From NCBI GenBank assembly GCA_016192065.1, contig JACPUX010000077.1:62001-126000 (forward strand): a DNA stretch of 64,000 nucleotides, given 5' to 3'. A model generated the notes under the pieces. It saw only the letters and a program-made list of their open reading frames with translations, was not told where the DNA came from and did no database searches. Every line of letters starts with the position of its first letter. The first letter of the stretch is position 1. The stretch comes from Betaproteobacteria bacterium. Lineage in GTDB: Bacteria > Pseudomonadota > Gammaproteobacteria > Burkholderiales > Casimicrobiaceae. Below, piece after piece: positions 17,972 to 28,211 of the stretch. The translations under genes and the position numbers were made by a program.

Positions 17972-18370
17972 TCAAGATGTGCCCGTCGCGAGTAGAGCGC
18001 ACGCAAGCTCTGTCGCCGCTTCGCGCACGCGTGGCAGTAGTACCGCGAACTCGTCGACGTTATAGGCCTCATGACCTCGTTTGCGGACACCATGATCGGC
18101 GAGAACCAGGTGTCGATCCGCGGACACCGAGCATTGTGCGAGGCAGGCGCGCACGCACCCGAGATGGCAGCCGTCGAGCGCCAGAATCGGCCGTCCGGAC
18201 CGCGCCACCCGGACCAGGGCCGGGACACCACCGCCTACTCCGGCGATACACGACATCTCCGCCAGTCCCTCGCGGGCAAGCTGCAATGCCAGGGCGTTCG
18301 CCAACTGCGCGGCATTGGAACAACCGGAACAGGAATAGACCAGCGGCAGTGGGGACACTATTGTGGACAC
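17972..18370 (-). CDS. DGC-domain putative zinc-binding protein
   Basis: A 132-residue soluble protein with the DGC-family pattern: CSGCSN (Cys14, Cys17), a Cys at 41, then ALDGCHLGC (Asp66-Gly67-Cys68, Cys72) plus Cys76 and Cys80. The cysteine spacing suggests a bound Zn or Fe-S cluster; no activity is established for the family. The start is GTG 18370 with GGAGG somewhat far upstream. It precedes phoX on the same strand, but the Pho-like array lies between them, so phoX probably has its own promoter. Confidence 0.75.
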   Translation of the reverse strand: MSTIVSPLPLVYSCSGCSNAAQLANALALQLAREGLAEMSCIAGVGGGVPALVRVARSGRPILALDGCHLGCVRACLAQCSVSADRHLVLADHGVRKRGHEAYNVDEFAVLLPRVREAATELACALLATGTS

Positions 18371-18463
18371 GATTGCGTATTTCCTCCAACCGGCAGTTTA
18401 AGGCAGGCGTTTTACCTCGTCATGACGAACCGGCAAATGAGGAACCACCGATCAACTCAGGTT

Positions 18464-18500
18464 TCGTCATTCCGACGAGCGTCCGAAGCCAGGGAATCGG
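18464..18500. repeat. CGTCATTCCGACG-type short repeat
   Basis: CGTCATTCCGACGAGCGTCC followed by GAAGCCAGGGAATCGG, a second degenerate member of the CGTCATTCC...GGAATC element. The 363-bp space 18371-18733 contains this repeat and otherwise nothing I recognise. Confidence 0.6.
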
Positions 18501-18733
18501 ACATACTAGATATCGGCCTTCGCCAGCGTGACAGCCATGGTCAGTGTATCCCGAATTGATCATACCGTTCGGGCAACACTGCCGCCGGCGGGTTTCGCGT
18601 CCGGAGAAGCGGCGAATTTCGCGCGGTTTGTGGCAGGAGTGCTTGCGGTTCGGATTCCCGTGACCGGAAAATCCAGGGCGGCGATCATCTCGCTGCGCGG
18701 CGCGCGGTCCATTGCCCAGCCCGCGCTACGCGC

Positions 18734-21700
18734 TCAGCGCGCCGCCTTGCGGCTGCCGTCGGTAACGCCGCGTTCGGCCAGAAAGGTCTTCAAGGCCGCA
18801 CCCGTGAACGAGGTTCGCGTTTTGGCGATCTTCTCCGGCGGCCCCGCGGCGACGATCCTGCCGCCAGCATCCCCCCCCTCGGGGCCGAGGTCGATGATCC
18901 AGTCGGCTTCGGCCATGACGTCGAGGTGATGCTCGACCAGCACCACGCTGTTGCCCGCATCGACCAGGCGATGCAGGGCATGCAGGAGCTTTTCGACATC
19001 GGCCAGATGCAGGCCGACCGTGGGCTCGTCCAGCACGTAGAGGGTATGGGCACGGTTGGCCGCGCCGCGGGCGATGTTGGCCCCGCTGTGGGCGATATTG
19101 GCCGCGTCGCGGGCGATGTTGGCCGCGCCGCGGGCGCGGGGCGGATCGGTGGCGGGGCGGGCCTTGGCCAGTTCGGTGACGAGCTTCAGGCGCTGCGCCT
19201 CGCCACCCGAGAGCGTGGGACTGGCCTGGCCCAAGCACAGATAGCCCAGGCCCAGGTCCTGCATGAGTTGCAGGGCGTGGTGCACCTTTGGGTGAGCGGC
19301 GAAGAACTCCAGGGCATCATCGACCGAAAGCGCCAGCACTTCACCGATGGATTTTCCTCGCCATTGCACGGCCAAGGTTTCAGCATCGAAGCGCTGCCCG
19401 TGGCACACTTCGCAAAGCACTTTGACGTCGGGCAGGAAACTCATTTCGACTTTCTGCACACCCTGCCCTTCGCAGGCGGCGCAACGGCCTCCGCCATGCC
19501 CCTTGGCGCCGCGCTGGGCCGGTTTGCCGCCGACGTTGAAAGAAAAGCGTGAGGCGCTGTAGCCGCGCAGCCGCGCTTCCCGCGTCTCGGCGAAGAGGCG
19601 GCGGATGGCGTCCCAGATGCCGATGTAGGTGGCAGGGCAGGATCGCGGCGTCTTGCCGATGGGCGTTTGATCGACTTCGAGCACCCGGCTCAGGCGCTCC
19701 CAACCAACGATGCACGCGCAACCCAGCCAGGGCCTGTTCTTCGTCTGCCGTTCCGCGGCGAGACGCTGGGCGAGATTAGCGTGCAGCACATCGCGCGCCA
19801 GGGTCGATTTGCCCGAACCCGACACGCCGGTGATCACCACCAGCCGCCCCAGCGGTAGCTCGGCCTCGAGCTCGCGCAGGTTATGCAACACCGCGCGCTC
19901 GACCCGCAGGCGCGGCGTCGCGGCGTCTACCACGCGACGCGGTCGCAAGGGGTGGCGCAGCGGCTGGGCGAGAAAGCGGCCGGTGACCGAGGCGGGGTTG
20001 CGCATCAGCGCCTGCGCGTTGCCCTCGGCCACCACTTCGCCACCACGCGCGCCAGCGCCAGGCCCCAGATCGATCACATGGTCGGCCTGACGGATGGTGT
20101 CTTCATCGTGTTCGACCACGATCAGGGTGTTGCCCTTGGCGGCGAGCCGCTCCAGCGTGGCGAGGAGGAGCCGGTTGTCGCGGGGATGCAGGCCGATCGT
20201 GGGTTCATCAAGAATGTAGCACACGCCTTGCAGGTTCGAGCCCAATTGCGCGGCCAGGCGTATGCGCTGCGCTTCGCCGCCGGACAAGGTGGGCGCGGCG
20301 CGATCGAGGGCGAGATACCCCAGGCCCACTTCGCGCAGAAAGGCCAGCCGACTGACGACTTCCGGCAAGAGATCGCGCGCGATCGCGGCTTCGCGTCCCT
20401 CGAGCCGCAAGCTCTGAAAGAACCGCTCCGCCTCCAGCACCGGCAACTGCGCCAGTGCGGCGATCGAGCGCTCGCCGAAACGCACCGCCAGCGCGGTCTG
20501 GTTGAGGCGCTGGCCGGCGCAAGCCGGACAGGCCTCGGCCTCGCCCTCGAACCAGTCGTTCCACCAAATTTCCTCGCCGCTTTGCTCGGCGTCGAAGCCC
20601 TTGAGCGCGAGTCCCGTGCCAAAACATTTTGGGCACCAGCCGTGCTTGGAATTGTAGGAGAAGAGCCGCGGATCGGACTCCGGAAAACTCTTGCCGCAGC
20701 CGGGGCAGGCGCGTTTGGTGGAAAAACGCACCAGCTCGCCGCTGCCCGCCACCAGCAGGTGCAGCACCCCTTTGCCGTAGTCCAGGGCCGTGGCAATGGC
20801 GTCGCGCAAGGCTTTTCCCGTGCGCGCGGAAACCGCCAGGCTGGCCACCGGCAGTTCGATGTCGTGTTCGGAAAAACGCGCCAGGCGCGGCCACTTGGCG
20901 GTAGGCAGGAGTTCACCATCCACCCGCAGATGGGGGAAGCCCTTGTTGCGGGCCCACTTGGCGAGGTCAGTGTAGAGCCCTTTGCGATGAACCACCAAGG
21001 GCGCCAGTAGCTGCACGCTCTGGCCTTTCCAATGCTTGAGGATGCGGGCAGCGATCGCTTCGGGCGACTGCGGTTCGATCGCCACCTGGCATTCTGGACA
21101 ATACTGGGTGCCAAGCTTCACGTACAGCAGGCGCAAGAAGTGATAAATCTCGGTGAGTGTCGCCACCGTGCTCTTGCGCCCGCCCCTGCTGGTGCGCTGC
21201 TCAATGGCGACGGTGGGCGGGATGCCGTGAATCGCGTCCACCTCCGGTCGGCCGGCGGGCTGCACGAACTGGCGGGTGTAGGCGTTGAGGCTTTCGAGGT
21301 AGCGCCGCTGCCCTTCGTTGAACAGGATGTCGAAGGCCAGGGTCGATTTGCCCGAGCCCGAAACGCCGGTGATCACGGTGAAGCGCTCGAGCGGAATCGC
21401 CACATCGATGTTCTTGAGATTGTGCTCGCGCGCATGACGGATGGCAATCTGGCGCGGGCGCGGCGCTTGCCTCGCCGGGGTGGGGTACGCCAAGGCGGGG
21501 GCTTCGCGCGCCCCCGCGGCGCGCCCGCGCGCGGCGCTCGCCGCCAAACCGGCCAGGTATTCGCGCAGGGCCGCGCCGGTGTGGGAGCGCGGGTCTTGCA
21601 GCAAGGCGGGCACATCACCCGCGAAGACCAGTTCGCCTCCCGCCTCGCCACCTTCTGGGCCGAGATCGATGATCCAGTCCGCGGCATGAATGACCTCAAG

Positions 21701-24529
21701 ATTGTGCTCGATCACCAGGAGCGAATGCCCGGCGTCGATCAGCTTGCGCAAGGCTGCCAGGAGCTTGGCGATGTCTTCGAAATGCAGGCCCGTGGTCGGC
21801 TCGTCGAACAGAAACAGGGTCGGCCGCGCCGCTTTTTTGGCGCTGGCGTTCTCGGCCAAGTGGCCGGCAAGCTTCAGGCGTTGCGCCTCGCCCCCGGACA
21901 AGGTGGGCACTGGCTGGCCCAGCCGCAGGTATTCGAGCCCCACGTCCAGGAGGGGCTGGAGGCGCGCGGCAATTTCGCGCGCTCCGGCGAAGAAGGCGAG
22001 CGCTTCGGCGACCGTGAGTTCAAGGACTTCGTCGATGGACTTGCCCTGGCACTTGAGCTCTCGCACCTCGGCACGAAAACGGGTGCCGTTGCAATCGGGG
22101 CAGCGTAAATAAACATCGGAGAGAAACTGCATCTCCACATGCTCGTAGCCATTGCCGCCACAGGTGGGGCAGCGGCCGTTGCCGGTGTTGAAGCTGAAGG
22201 TGCCGGCAGTGTAGCCGCGTACCAGGGCCTCGGGCAGGGCGGCAAAACGGGCGCGGATACCATCGAAAGCACCGACATAGCTCGCTGGATTGGAGCGCGT
22301 GGTCTTGCCTATGGGTGACTGATCGACCATCACCACCTCGGCGAGCAACTCCGCGCCGTGAAGCTCGGCGTAGGCACCCGGGATTTCACCGCCGCGCCCC
22401 AGTGCTTTTTGCAGGGCGGGGTAGAGCACGTCGTTGACCAGGGTCGATTTGCCCGAACCGGAAACACCGGTGACGCCCACCAGATGGCCCAGGGGAAAGG
22501 CGACCTCGATGCCCTTGAGGTTGTGTTCGCAGACCCCGGTGAGGCGCAATGTGGGCGCGCGCCCGGCTTGCGGGCGGCGCGCCGGGGCGGTGACCACGCG
22601 CTTTCTGCCGGCGAGGTAATCGGCAGTGAGCGTGCGCGCCGCATCGAGGTCGCGCGGCGGTCCATGGAAGACCACGCGCCCGCCTCGCTCGCCCGGTCCT
22701 GGACCGATGTCGATTAAGCGGTCGGCCGCCAACATGATCTGCGGATCGTGCTCGACCACCACCAGGGTGTTGCCCGCGTCGCGCAGCCGGTGCATGACCT
22801 CGACGATGCGGGCCACGTCACGTGGATGCAGGCCGATCGAGGGTTCGTCAAGCACGAAGAGGGTGTTGATGAGCGAGGTACCCAGCGCCGTGGTAAGGTT
22901 GATGCGCTGCACCTCTCCACCGGAGAGCGTGCGCGATTGCCGATCCAGCGTGAGATAGCCCAAGCCGACCGTTTCCAGATAGGAAAGACGCCCGCGGATT
23001 TCCGCCAGCAACAGCTCCAGGGCGGAGTCGCGGGCGCTGTGCTGCCGTGGCAGATCCGCGGCGAGGCGCGCAAAAAAGCCGCTGAGCCGGCTGATTGGCA
23101 GCGAGCAAAGATCAAATAGGGTGAGTCCGGGCAGACCCTGCAATTGCGCTTCGCTCCAAGCAACGCCCTGGGGGCGCCAGCGCGGCGCGGCGCCAAGCGT
23201 TAGATCAGCATTGGTCTGGTCGCCGACGCGCCACCATTGCGCCTCGGGCTTGAGCCGCGCCCCTTGGCAAGTGGGGCAGACGGTGTAAGCGCGGTAGCGC
23301 GAGAGCAGCACCCGGATATGCATCTTGTAGGCCTTGCTCTCCAACCACTCGAAAAAACGCCGTACACCATACCACTTGCCCGGCCAGGACTTGCCCCAGC
23401 TCACCCAACCGGCAGCGCCTTCAAAGAGCCAGTGCCGCGCCTGGGGCGTCAGTGCGCGTACCGGTAGATCGAGCGGGATGCCGTCTTTCTTGGCGCAGGC
23501 TTCGAGCTCGCGCTGGCATTCCTTGAAGGACTCGGTCTGCCAGGGCTTGACCGCGCCCCCGCGCAGGGTTTTGCCCTCGTCCGGCACCACCAGGCCAAAA
23601 TCGACGCCGATGACGCGCCCGAAACCGCGGCAGGTTTCGCAAGCACCGATCGGCGAATTGAAAGAAAAAGCCGCAGGCAGGGCCTCGGCGTAATGGATGT
23701 CGCAGTCGGCGCAATGCCAGTCGCTGGAAAAACGCCACAGCGCGAGCGTGGCGTCGCCGTCCTCGGCCAGCGCGCGCACCGCCACCCGCCCCTGGCCCAC
23801 GGCGAGCGCGGCTTCCAGCGCTTCGGCGAGGCGGACGGGTTCGACCGCACCAAGGCGAAAGCGATCCTGCACCACTTCGATCATCTCGGCGCTGCGGGCA
23901 TGGATGCGGGTATAGCCCTGGCGTTCGAGCAAGGCGATCACTTCGGCAGGCTTGAAGTTGCACGGGATGGGCACACTGAAGGTGACCAACAGGCGCGGCT
24001 CGCCCCAGGTCTTGCCATGCGTGGCCAACGTCGCAGCGATGCTCGCCGGGTCATCGCGCCGTACCGTCTGACCGCAGCCGCGGCAATAAAGCGTGGCACA
24101 ACGGGCGAAGACCAGCTTGAGGTAATCGATGAGCTCGGTCATCGTGCCCACGGTGGAGCGTGAAGTCCGCACCGGGTTGGTCTGATCGATGGCGATCGCT
24201 GGCGGAATGCCCTCGATGCGATCGACTTGGGGCCGGTCCATGCGATCGAGGAATTGCCGCGCGTAGGGGCTGAAGGTCTCGACGTAGCGTCGCTGGCCTT
24301 CCGCGTACAAGGTGTCGAAAACCAGCGAGGATTTGCCCGAACCCGAAACCCCGGTCACCACCGTGAGGGCGTCGGTTTCGATATCCAGATCAAGGTTTTT
24401 GAGATTGTTCTGCCGCGCTCCGCGAATGCGTAGGGCGCGCCGGCGCGGGTCCGGCTTCACCGAATCGTCGCCGCGCGACACCGGGCGCACGGTGCTTCGA
24501 GCATCGGCACCACGCACGGCCACCCGCAC
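18734..24529 (-). CDS. uvrA: Double-length UvrA (two UvrA units in one polypeptide)
   Basis: A 1,931-residue excinuclease subunit made of two complete UvrA-like halves; normal UvrA is about 940. Four ABC Walker A motifs (GVSGSGKS or equivalent) lie near residues 60, 690, 1055 and 1566. Each half has its own zinc-type cysteine pairs ([31 protein letters not shown]-type) and LSGGEAQR signatures followed by DEPT. Known UvrA senses damage and loads UvrB; double-length versions exist in some betaproteobacteria. Between the last signature ([19 protein letters not shown]) and its Walker B ([12 protein letters not shown]) is an insertion of 7-residue repeats. The start is GTG 24529, or GTG 24460; neither has a clear ribosome site. 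Confidence 0.9.
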   Translation of the reverse strand: MRVAVRGADARSTVRPVSRGDDSVKPDPRRRALRIRGARQNNLKNLDLDIETDALTVVTGVSGSGKSSLVFDTLYAEGQRRYVETFSPYARQFLDRMDRPQVDRIEGIPPAIAIDQTNPVRTSRSTVGTMTELIDYLKLVFARCATLYCRGCGQTVRRDDPASIAATLATHGKTWGEPRLLVTFSVPIPCNFKPAEVIALLERQGYTRIHARSAEMIEVVQDRFRLGAVEPVRLAEALEAALAVGQGRVAVRALAEDGDATLALWRFSSDWHCADCDIHYAEALPAAFSFNSPIGACETCRGFGRVIGVDFGLVVPDEGKTLRGGAVKPWQTESFKECQRELEACAKKDGIPLDLPVRALTPQARHWLFEGAAGWVSWGKSWPGKWYGVRRFFEWLESKAYKMHIRVLLSRYRAYTVCPTCQGARLKPEAQWWRVGDQTNADLTLGAAPRWRPQGVAWSEAQLQGLPGLTLFDLCSLPISRLSGFFARLAADLPRQHSARDSALELLLAEIRGRLSYLETVGLGYLTLDRQSRTLSGGEVQRINLTTALGTSLINTLFVLDEPSIGLHPRDVARIVEVMHRLRDAGNTLVVVEHDPQIMLAADRLIDIGPGPGERGGRVVFHGPPRDLDAARTLTADYLAGRKRVVTAPARRPQAGRAPTLRLTGVCEHNLKGIEVAFPLGHLVGVTGVSGSGKSTLVNDVLYPALQKALGRGGEIPGAYAELHGAELLAEVVMVDQSPIGKTTRSNPASYVGAFDGIRARFAALPEALVRGYTAGTFSFNTGNGRCPTCGGNGYEHVEMQFLSDVYLRCPDCNGTRFRAEVRELKCQGKSIDEVLELTVAEALAFFAGAREIAARLQPLLDVGLEYLRLGQPVPTLSGGEAQRLKLAGHLAENASAKKAARPTLFLFDEPTTGLHFEDIAKLLAALRKLIDAGHSLLVIEHNLEVIHAADWIIDLGPEGGEAGGELVFAGDVPALLQDPRSHTGAALREYLAGLAASAARGRAAGAREAPALAYPTPARQAPRPRQIAIRHAREHNLKNIDVAIPLERFTVITGVSGSGKSTLAFDILFNEGQRRYLESLNAYTRQFVQPAGRPEVDAIHGIPPTVAIEQRTSRGGRKSTVATLTEIYHFLRLLYVKLGTQYCPECQVAIEPQSPEAIAARILKHWKGQSVQLLAPLVVHRKGLYTDLAKWARNKGFPHLRVDGELLPTAKWPRLARFSEHDIELPVASLAVSARTGKALRDAIATALDYGKGVLHLLVAGSGELVRFSTKRACPGCGKSFPESDPRLFSYNSKHGWCPKCFGTGLALKGFDAEQSGEEIWWNDWFEGEAEACPACAGQRLNQTALAVRFGERSIAALAQLPVLEAERFFQSLRLEGREAAIARDLLPEVVSRLAFLREVGLGYLALDRAAPTLSGGEAQRIRLAAQLGSNLQGVCYILDEPTIGLHPRDNRLLLATLERLAAKGNTLIVVEHDEDTIRQADHVIDLGPGAGARGGEVVAEGNAQALMRNPASVTGRFLAQPLRHPLRPRRVVDAATPRLRVERAVLHNLRELEAELPLGRLVVITGVSGSGKSTLARDVLHANLAQRLAAERQTKNRPWLGCACIVGWERLSRVLEVDQTPIGKTPRSCPATYIGIWDAIRRLFAETREARLRGYSASRFSFNVGGKPAQRGAKGHGGGRCAACEGQGVQKVEMSFLPDVKVLCEVCHGQRFDAETLAVQWRGKSIGEVLALSVDDALEFFAAHPKVHHALQLMQDLGLGYLCLGQASPTLSGGEAQRLKLVTELAKARPATDPPRARGAANIARDAANIAHSGANIARGAANRAHTLYVLDEPTVGLHLADVEKLLHALHRLVDAGNSVVLVEHHLDVMAEADWIIDLGPEGGDAGGRIVAAGPPEKIAKTRTSFTGAALKTFLAERGVTDGSRKAAR
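19056..19136 (-). repeat. 21-bp tandem repeat inside uvrA
   Basis: Nearly four tandem units of 21 bp, plus-strand consensus TTGGCCGCGCCGCGGGCGATG. They are read in frame as the heptads AANIARG/D and ANIAHSG at about residues 1798-1825. They sit in the fourth ATPase site just before Walker B, so copy-number change would lengthen the protein without a frameshift. Confidence 0.85.
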
Positions 24530-24617
24530 GCCGCGCGTCGACCCATGCAGGCCCGGCGACCGGCCGCGGCGGCACCGGCGCGCGGCCGCAGCGGCGTGAC
24601 CCAGCGCGGCAAGCGAC

Positions 24618-25244
24618 TCAACCCTTCTTGGTTTGTTCGCGGGCCGCTTTCTCGGCGGCCAGAGTGGTCACCACCGCGGGTCGGGCGGCAATGCGCGCGG
24701 CGTAAGTCTCCAAGACCGGCCACTTGGCGAGATCGACGTTCACCCATTTGGACCAGCCCAGAATGGTAAAGAGGTAGGCATCGGCGACCGAGTACTGCTC
24801 GCCCAGCAGGTACGGCGAGCGCTCGAGCGTCTGCGCGACCAAGGTGAGCCGCCGGTCGATGGCGGCGCGGGCGAAATTCTTCCAATCCTCCGAAGCCTTG
24901 GCGTTGAAGAGCGGACTGTAGGACTTGTGCACCTCGGTGGCGAGAAAATTGAGCCATTCCACCAGGCGGTAGCGCTCCCGGGTGCCGGCCGCGGGAGCGA
25001 GGTCCAGGGCGGGGGCGCGATCGGCGAGGTACTGCAGGATGGCGGGCCCTTCGGTGAGGACTTCTCCATCATCGAGCAGCAAAGCAGGCACATAGCCCTT
25101 GGGATTGATGGCGAAGAAGTCCGCGCCGCTGGCGGTCTTTTTGCTGCCCAGATCCACGGTTTCCGCTTCGAAGGCGAGCCCTGCCTCACGCAGGGCAATG
25201 TGCGCCGGCAGGGAAGACGCGCCGGGGCTAAAGTACAATTTCAT
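24618..25244 (-). CDS. Glutathione S-transferase (beta-class-like)
   Basis: A 208-residue GST. The thioredoxin-like N-terminal domain opens MKLYFSPGASSLPAHIALRE, and the glutathione-site motif NPKGYVPALLLDDGEVLTEG is at about residues 48-67; a helical C-terminal domain follows (VEWLNFLATEVHKSY). In classical bacterial beta-class enzymes residue 10 is a cysteine; here it is serine, with Ser11 next to it. Cytosolic conjugation or detoxification is expected. In the box context it could handle epoxides or quinones, but this is inference. Ribosome site AAGGAGGTT lies upstream of ATG 25244. Confidence 0.88.
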   Translation of the reverse strand: MKLYFSPGASSLPAHIALREAGLAFEAETVDLGSKKTASGADFFAINPKGYVPALLLDDGEVLTEGPAILQYLADRAPALDLAPAAGTRERYRLVEWLNFLATEVHKSYSPLFNAKASEDWKNFARAAIDRRLTLVAQTLERSPYLLGEQYSVADAYLFTILGWSKWVNVDLAKWPVLETYAARIAARPAVVTTLAAEKAAREQTKKG

Positions 25245-25266
25245 CTTGAACCTCCTTGTTGTTGAG

Positions 25267-25294
25267 CCAATTCGACTGTGCGCCGCGGAATTGG
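25267..25294. promoter_or_regulatory. Inverted repeat upstream of GST gene
   Basis: CCAATTC and GAATTGG flank a 14-nt loop 22 bp before the GST start, in the gap after the metallophosphoesterase gene. It has no T-run, so an operator or leader hairpin is more likely than a terminator. Confidence 0.3.
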
Positions 25295-25299
25295 TTGCT

Positions 25300-26163
25300 T
25301 CAAGTATCGGCGCCAGGTATGGGGATCGTCAGCAAACCCACGTCGGCCTCCAGGCCTTCGCCTGGATAGCCCCACTGATAGCTGAACAAACGGGTCGCGC
25401 CGAGCTGCCGATCAAAGTTGTAATGGGTATGCCCAAACACCCAAGCGGCCGGGGCGTAATGCAAAAGGTCGGCGCAATCGCTGGCGAAGGCCGGGCTCAG
25501 CACATCGCTCGCGAACTGGGGGGCGATCGCTTCCGCCAGCGGTGCATGGTGTGTGGCCACCACGGTGATACCGGCGAAAGGCAGAGCCAGCTTGGCGCCC
25601 AGCCAGGTGCGACTGGTCTCGTGCCGCGCCAAGGCTTCGTCGGGCCGATAGAACTTGCCGCTGGGTGAACGGATGCGGCGATGATCGAGCAGGCCATGGG
25701 CCGCGGCGTGCATCATTTCCGCGCGGCGCGCGCGTCCGTAGAGTTGGTAATCGGTCCACAGGGTGCAGCCCAAAACGCGCAAAGCCTGACCCTGGAGCGC
25801 GAAACTCACCTGCTCGTTTTCCAGAAACCGCACGTTTCGAGTGCGGCTGGCCAGGCGATGCAGCTCGCGCAGCAGCGGATCGATTTCATGGCGATAGAAC
25901 TCGTGGTTGCCGGCGACATAAACCACCGGCTTGGGCGCAAATGCGGTCTCTGCCCAGGCGATGCCATCCCCACCGCTGGCGAGATCCCCAGCGATGATCA
26001 CCAGGTCGGCATTGGCCGCGCACCGGGCCGCGTGTTTGCCCATGGCGGCGAGCGCCTCTTCGACACCCGACTCGCTCATGCCCATGCGCGAGAGCTGTAT
26101 GCGGCGAATTTCCAGATGCACGTCGGAGAGCACCGCCAGGGTGATGGCGCCGGGTTCGGCCAT
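25300..26163 (-). CDS. Calcineurin-like metallophosphoesterase
   Basis: A 287-residue dinuclear-metal hydrolase. The five metallophosphoesterase motifs are present: SDVH (Asp14, His16), AGDL (Asp60), GNHE (Asn86, His87), THH, and GHTH in VFGHTHYNFD. The family cleaves phosphodiesters or phosphomonoesters; the substrate is unknown. It lies 10 bp downstream of the thioesterase gene on the same strand, near the end of the aromatic-transport operon, with no obvious pathway link. Confidence 0.85.
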   Translation of the reverse strand: MAEPGAITLAVLSDVHLEIRRIQLSRMGMSESGVEEALAAMGKHAARCAANADLVIIAGDLASGGDGIAWAETAFAPKPVVYVAGNHEFYRHEIDPLLRELHRLASRTRNVRFLENEQVSFALQGQALRVLGCTLWTDYQLYGRARRAEMMHAAAHGLLDHRRIRSPSGKFYRPDEALARHETSRTWLGAKLALPFAGITVVATHHAPLAEAIAPQFASDVLSPAFASDCADLLHYAPAAWVFGHTHYNFDRQLGATRLFSYQWGYPGEGLEADVGLLTIPIPGADT

Positions 26164-26173
26164 TCCGCGCCGC

Positions 26174-26587
26174 TCAGTTCGCGAGCAAAAAAGGTTCGAA
26201 ACGCCGCCGCCAGGCCTCGTCCAGGGGCACCGGGCGGTAGGTGTCCAGGTCGAGCAGAACCAGCAGGAGCCTTGCCTTCAAGCGCGGTTGATCACCGCAG
26301 TCGGCAGCCACGCTGACGTCGATCGAGGTGCGTCCGAGCTTGCTGATCCAGAGCCGGAATTGCAAGACCTCGCCGTGTCGGCTGGGTTTCAGGAAGTCGC
26401 ACTCCAAGCGCGCCGTGGGCACGCCCAGGCGCAGGCGATCGTGTAATTCCGGGAAACCGATGCCCACGCCTTCACTGAACCAATCCTCGACGACTTCGTT
26501 GAGCAGGCCCATGTAGCGGGGATAGAAGACAATACCGGCGGGATCGCAATGCTGAAAGCGGATGAGTTTTTCGCGCTGATAGTTCAT
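26174..26587 (-). CDS. 4-hydroxybenzoyl-CoA-thioesterase-like hotdog thioesterase
   Basis: A 137-residue hotdog-fold protein. The 4HBT signature FQHCDPAGIVFYPRY carries the catalytic Asp15. ATG 26587 (MNYQREKLIRF) is preferred over a TTG two codons upstream. It sits 9 bp after the alpha/beta hydrolase in the aromatic block. A benzoyl-CoA or related aromatic acyl-CoA thioesterase that releases CoA from dead-end esters would fit, as reported for box clusters in other betaproteobacteria, but the substrate is not shown by sequence. Confidence 0.88.
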   Translation of the reverse strand: MNYQREKLIRFQHCDPAGIVFYPRYMGLLNEVVEDWFSEGVGIGFPELHDRLRLGVPTARLECDFLKPSRHGEVLQFRLWISKLGRTSIDVSVAADCGDQPRLKARLLLVLLDLDTYRPVPLDEAWRRRFEPFLLAN

Positions 26588-26596
26588 GCGCAAATT

Positions 26597-27370
26597 CTAA
26601 GCGCTGTTGGTCGCGCGCGCCACCAGCCTGACACTGGCCTCGAGCACGGCCTGCGGCTGATCGCGATGCGGCGAGTGCCGGCAGTCCTTGAGCAACAGCA
26701 GGTCGGTGTCGGGTGCTCGCGCGGCGATGCGCCGCACCTGCTCGGGCGTGCCGTACTCATCGTCTTCGCCCTGAATGGCAAGGATGGGGCAGGCGACCCG
26801 CGACAAGTAGTCCTCGATATTCCACTCGCGAAACGCGGGATCGAGCCAGATCTCATTCCAGCCGCGAAAGGCCCCGTCCACGTCGGCGTGGTAGCGGGCC
26901 AAGCGCTGGCGTAGATCGGTTGCGGCGTAGGCCTCCCTGGCGGCGGCAATGCTGGCGATCGAAAGCTCCTCGACGAACAGGTGCGGCGCCAGCAGGATCA
27001 GGCCCGCCACCGGGTGGCCGCTGCCCGCGTGGATGAGCGCGATCGAGCCGCCATCACTATGGCCGAAGAGGATGGGTTGGACGAGACCCAGCGCCGCCAG
27101 CAATTCCGGCAGGGTTTCCTGCGCCTCCCAGTGCATGAAATCCACCGGCCGCGATTCCCGCAAGGGATCGGAAGAGCCGTAGCCATAGCGCGAATAGGCA
27201 ACCGTCGCGCACCCGGTAGCATCGGCCAGGCGTTGCGGGAAGTCGCGCCACATCGCCACCGAGCCCAGGCCTTCGTGCAGCATGACCAGCGGTGGGCGCT
27301 CGCCCCAGGAGCACACCGGCTCATAGCGGCGGACTTCGAGTTGGTGGCCGCCGGCGCGAATCAGGCTCAC
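26597..27370 (-). CDS. Alpha/beta hydrolase in the aromatic operon
   Basis: A 257-residue alpha/beta hydrolase. The nucleophile elbow is GHSDGG (Ser105), with acid Asp203 or Asp204 in QGEDDEYG and His232 in CRHSPH. The oxyanion region is LHEGLGS, with glutamate where many relatives have glycine. GTG 27370 is chosen because GAGGGGG lies just upstream; a longer start at ATG 27409 or further out would run towards the livF gene. Box clusters often carry such a hydrolase and a lactonase or esterase role has been suggested, but I cannot assign a substrate. Confidence 0.85.
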   Translation of the reverse strand: MSLIRAGGHQLEVRRYEPVCSWGERPPLVMLHEGLGSVAMWRDFPQRLADATGCATVAYSRYGYGSSDPLRESRPVDFMHWEAQETLPELLAALGLVQPILFGHSDGGSIALIHAGSGHPVAGLILLAPHLFVEELSIASIAAAREAYAATDLRQRLARYHADVDGAFRGWNEIWLDPAFREWNIEDYLSRVACPILAIQGEDDEYGTPEQVRRIAARAPDTDLLLLKDCRHSPHRDQPQAVLEASVRLVARATNSA

Positions 27371-27497
27371 CGCGCCCCCTCGTTGCCAGCCCTGCCGTGC
27401 GGCGGGCATGGCGCCGGCACAGGCCACCCGCAAGCGGCCCGCGCGCCGCGCCTTGGCCCGGTCGCGTTCGTCCAAACCCTCCCCGCCACGGTTTTCA

Positions 27498-28211
27498 TCA
27501 CACTCCGAGATGCCGCTGAATGATCTCCGGCTGGGCCTTGAGCGCCGCGCAGGCACCCTCGAACACGACCTGGCCTTTCACCAGCACCACCGCTCGATCA
27601 CACAGTGCGGTGAGGGCGTGATGGTTCTTGTCGACGATCACCGTGGCGATGCCGCTGCTCTTGATCTCGCGCACGATGCCCCAAATCTCCCGGGCGATGA
27701 TCGGCGCCAGGCCCTCGGTGGCCTCGTCGAGAATGAGCAGATCCGGATTGGTCATCAGGGCCCGGCCGATGGTGAGCATCTGCTGCTCGCCGCCTGAGAG
27801 TTGCCCGCCGCCGTGGTCGAGGCGCTCGGAGAGCCGCGGAAAAGTGGCCAGCACGCGCTCGAAGTCCCAGTCCCGGCGGCCACCCGGTCCGGGACGCGCG
27901 GCCATGCGCAGGTTCTCCGACACGCTGAGATTGGGAAAGATGCCACGTCCCTCGGGCACGTAGGCAATGCCCCGGCGCACGATGCGATGGGTGGGCTGCC
28001 CGGTGACTTCGCCGCCCGCGAACGCTACCCTGCCGCCGCGAGGCGTGACGAGCCCGATCACCGACTTCAGCAAGGTGGTCTTGCCCATGCCGTTGCGGCC
28101 CATGAGCGCCACGGTTTCGCCGCGCCCGACGCGAAAGTCCACCCCATGCAGAATGTGACTGCTGCCGTAGAAGCTTTGCAGGCCTTGTGCTTCAAGCAGC
28201 CAGTCACTCAT
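27498..28211 (-). CDS. livF: Liv-type ABC transporter ATPase (LivF)
   Basis: A 237-residue ATPase of a branched-chain-amino-acid/aromatic-acid importer. Walker A GRNGMGKTT, signature LSGGEQQM, Walker B LLILDEA with TEGLAP, and the LivF-type stretch IAYVPEGRGIFPNL. ATG 28211 (MSDWLLEAQG) overlaps the end of livG by 8 bp. It acts at the cytoplasmic face with LivG, LivH, LivM and the periplasmic binding protein. In this setting benzoate or another aromatic acid is the likely cargo. Confidence 0.9.
   Translation of the reverse strand: MSDWLLEAQGLQSFYGSSHILHGVDFRVGRGETVALMGRNGMGKTTLLKSVIGLVTPRGGRVAFAGGEVTGQPTHRIVRRGIAYVPEGRGIFPNLSVSENLRMAARPGPGGRRDWDFERVLATFPRLSERLDHGGGQLSGGEQQMLTIGRALMTNPDLLILDEATEGLAPIIAREIWGIVREIKSSGIATVIVDKNHHALTALCDRAVVLVKGQVVFEGACAALKAQPEIIQRHLGV

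Noticed and set aside
18528-18929. Open frame crossing the 3' end of uvrA
   Set aside because: Most of it is antisense to uvrA and its composition is random; no family resemblance.
19056-19136. Tandem repeat considered as a CRISPR-like array
   Set aside because: 21-bp units are directly adjacent with no spacers and are read in frame within uvrA.
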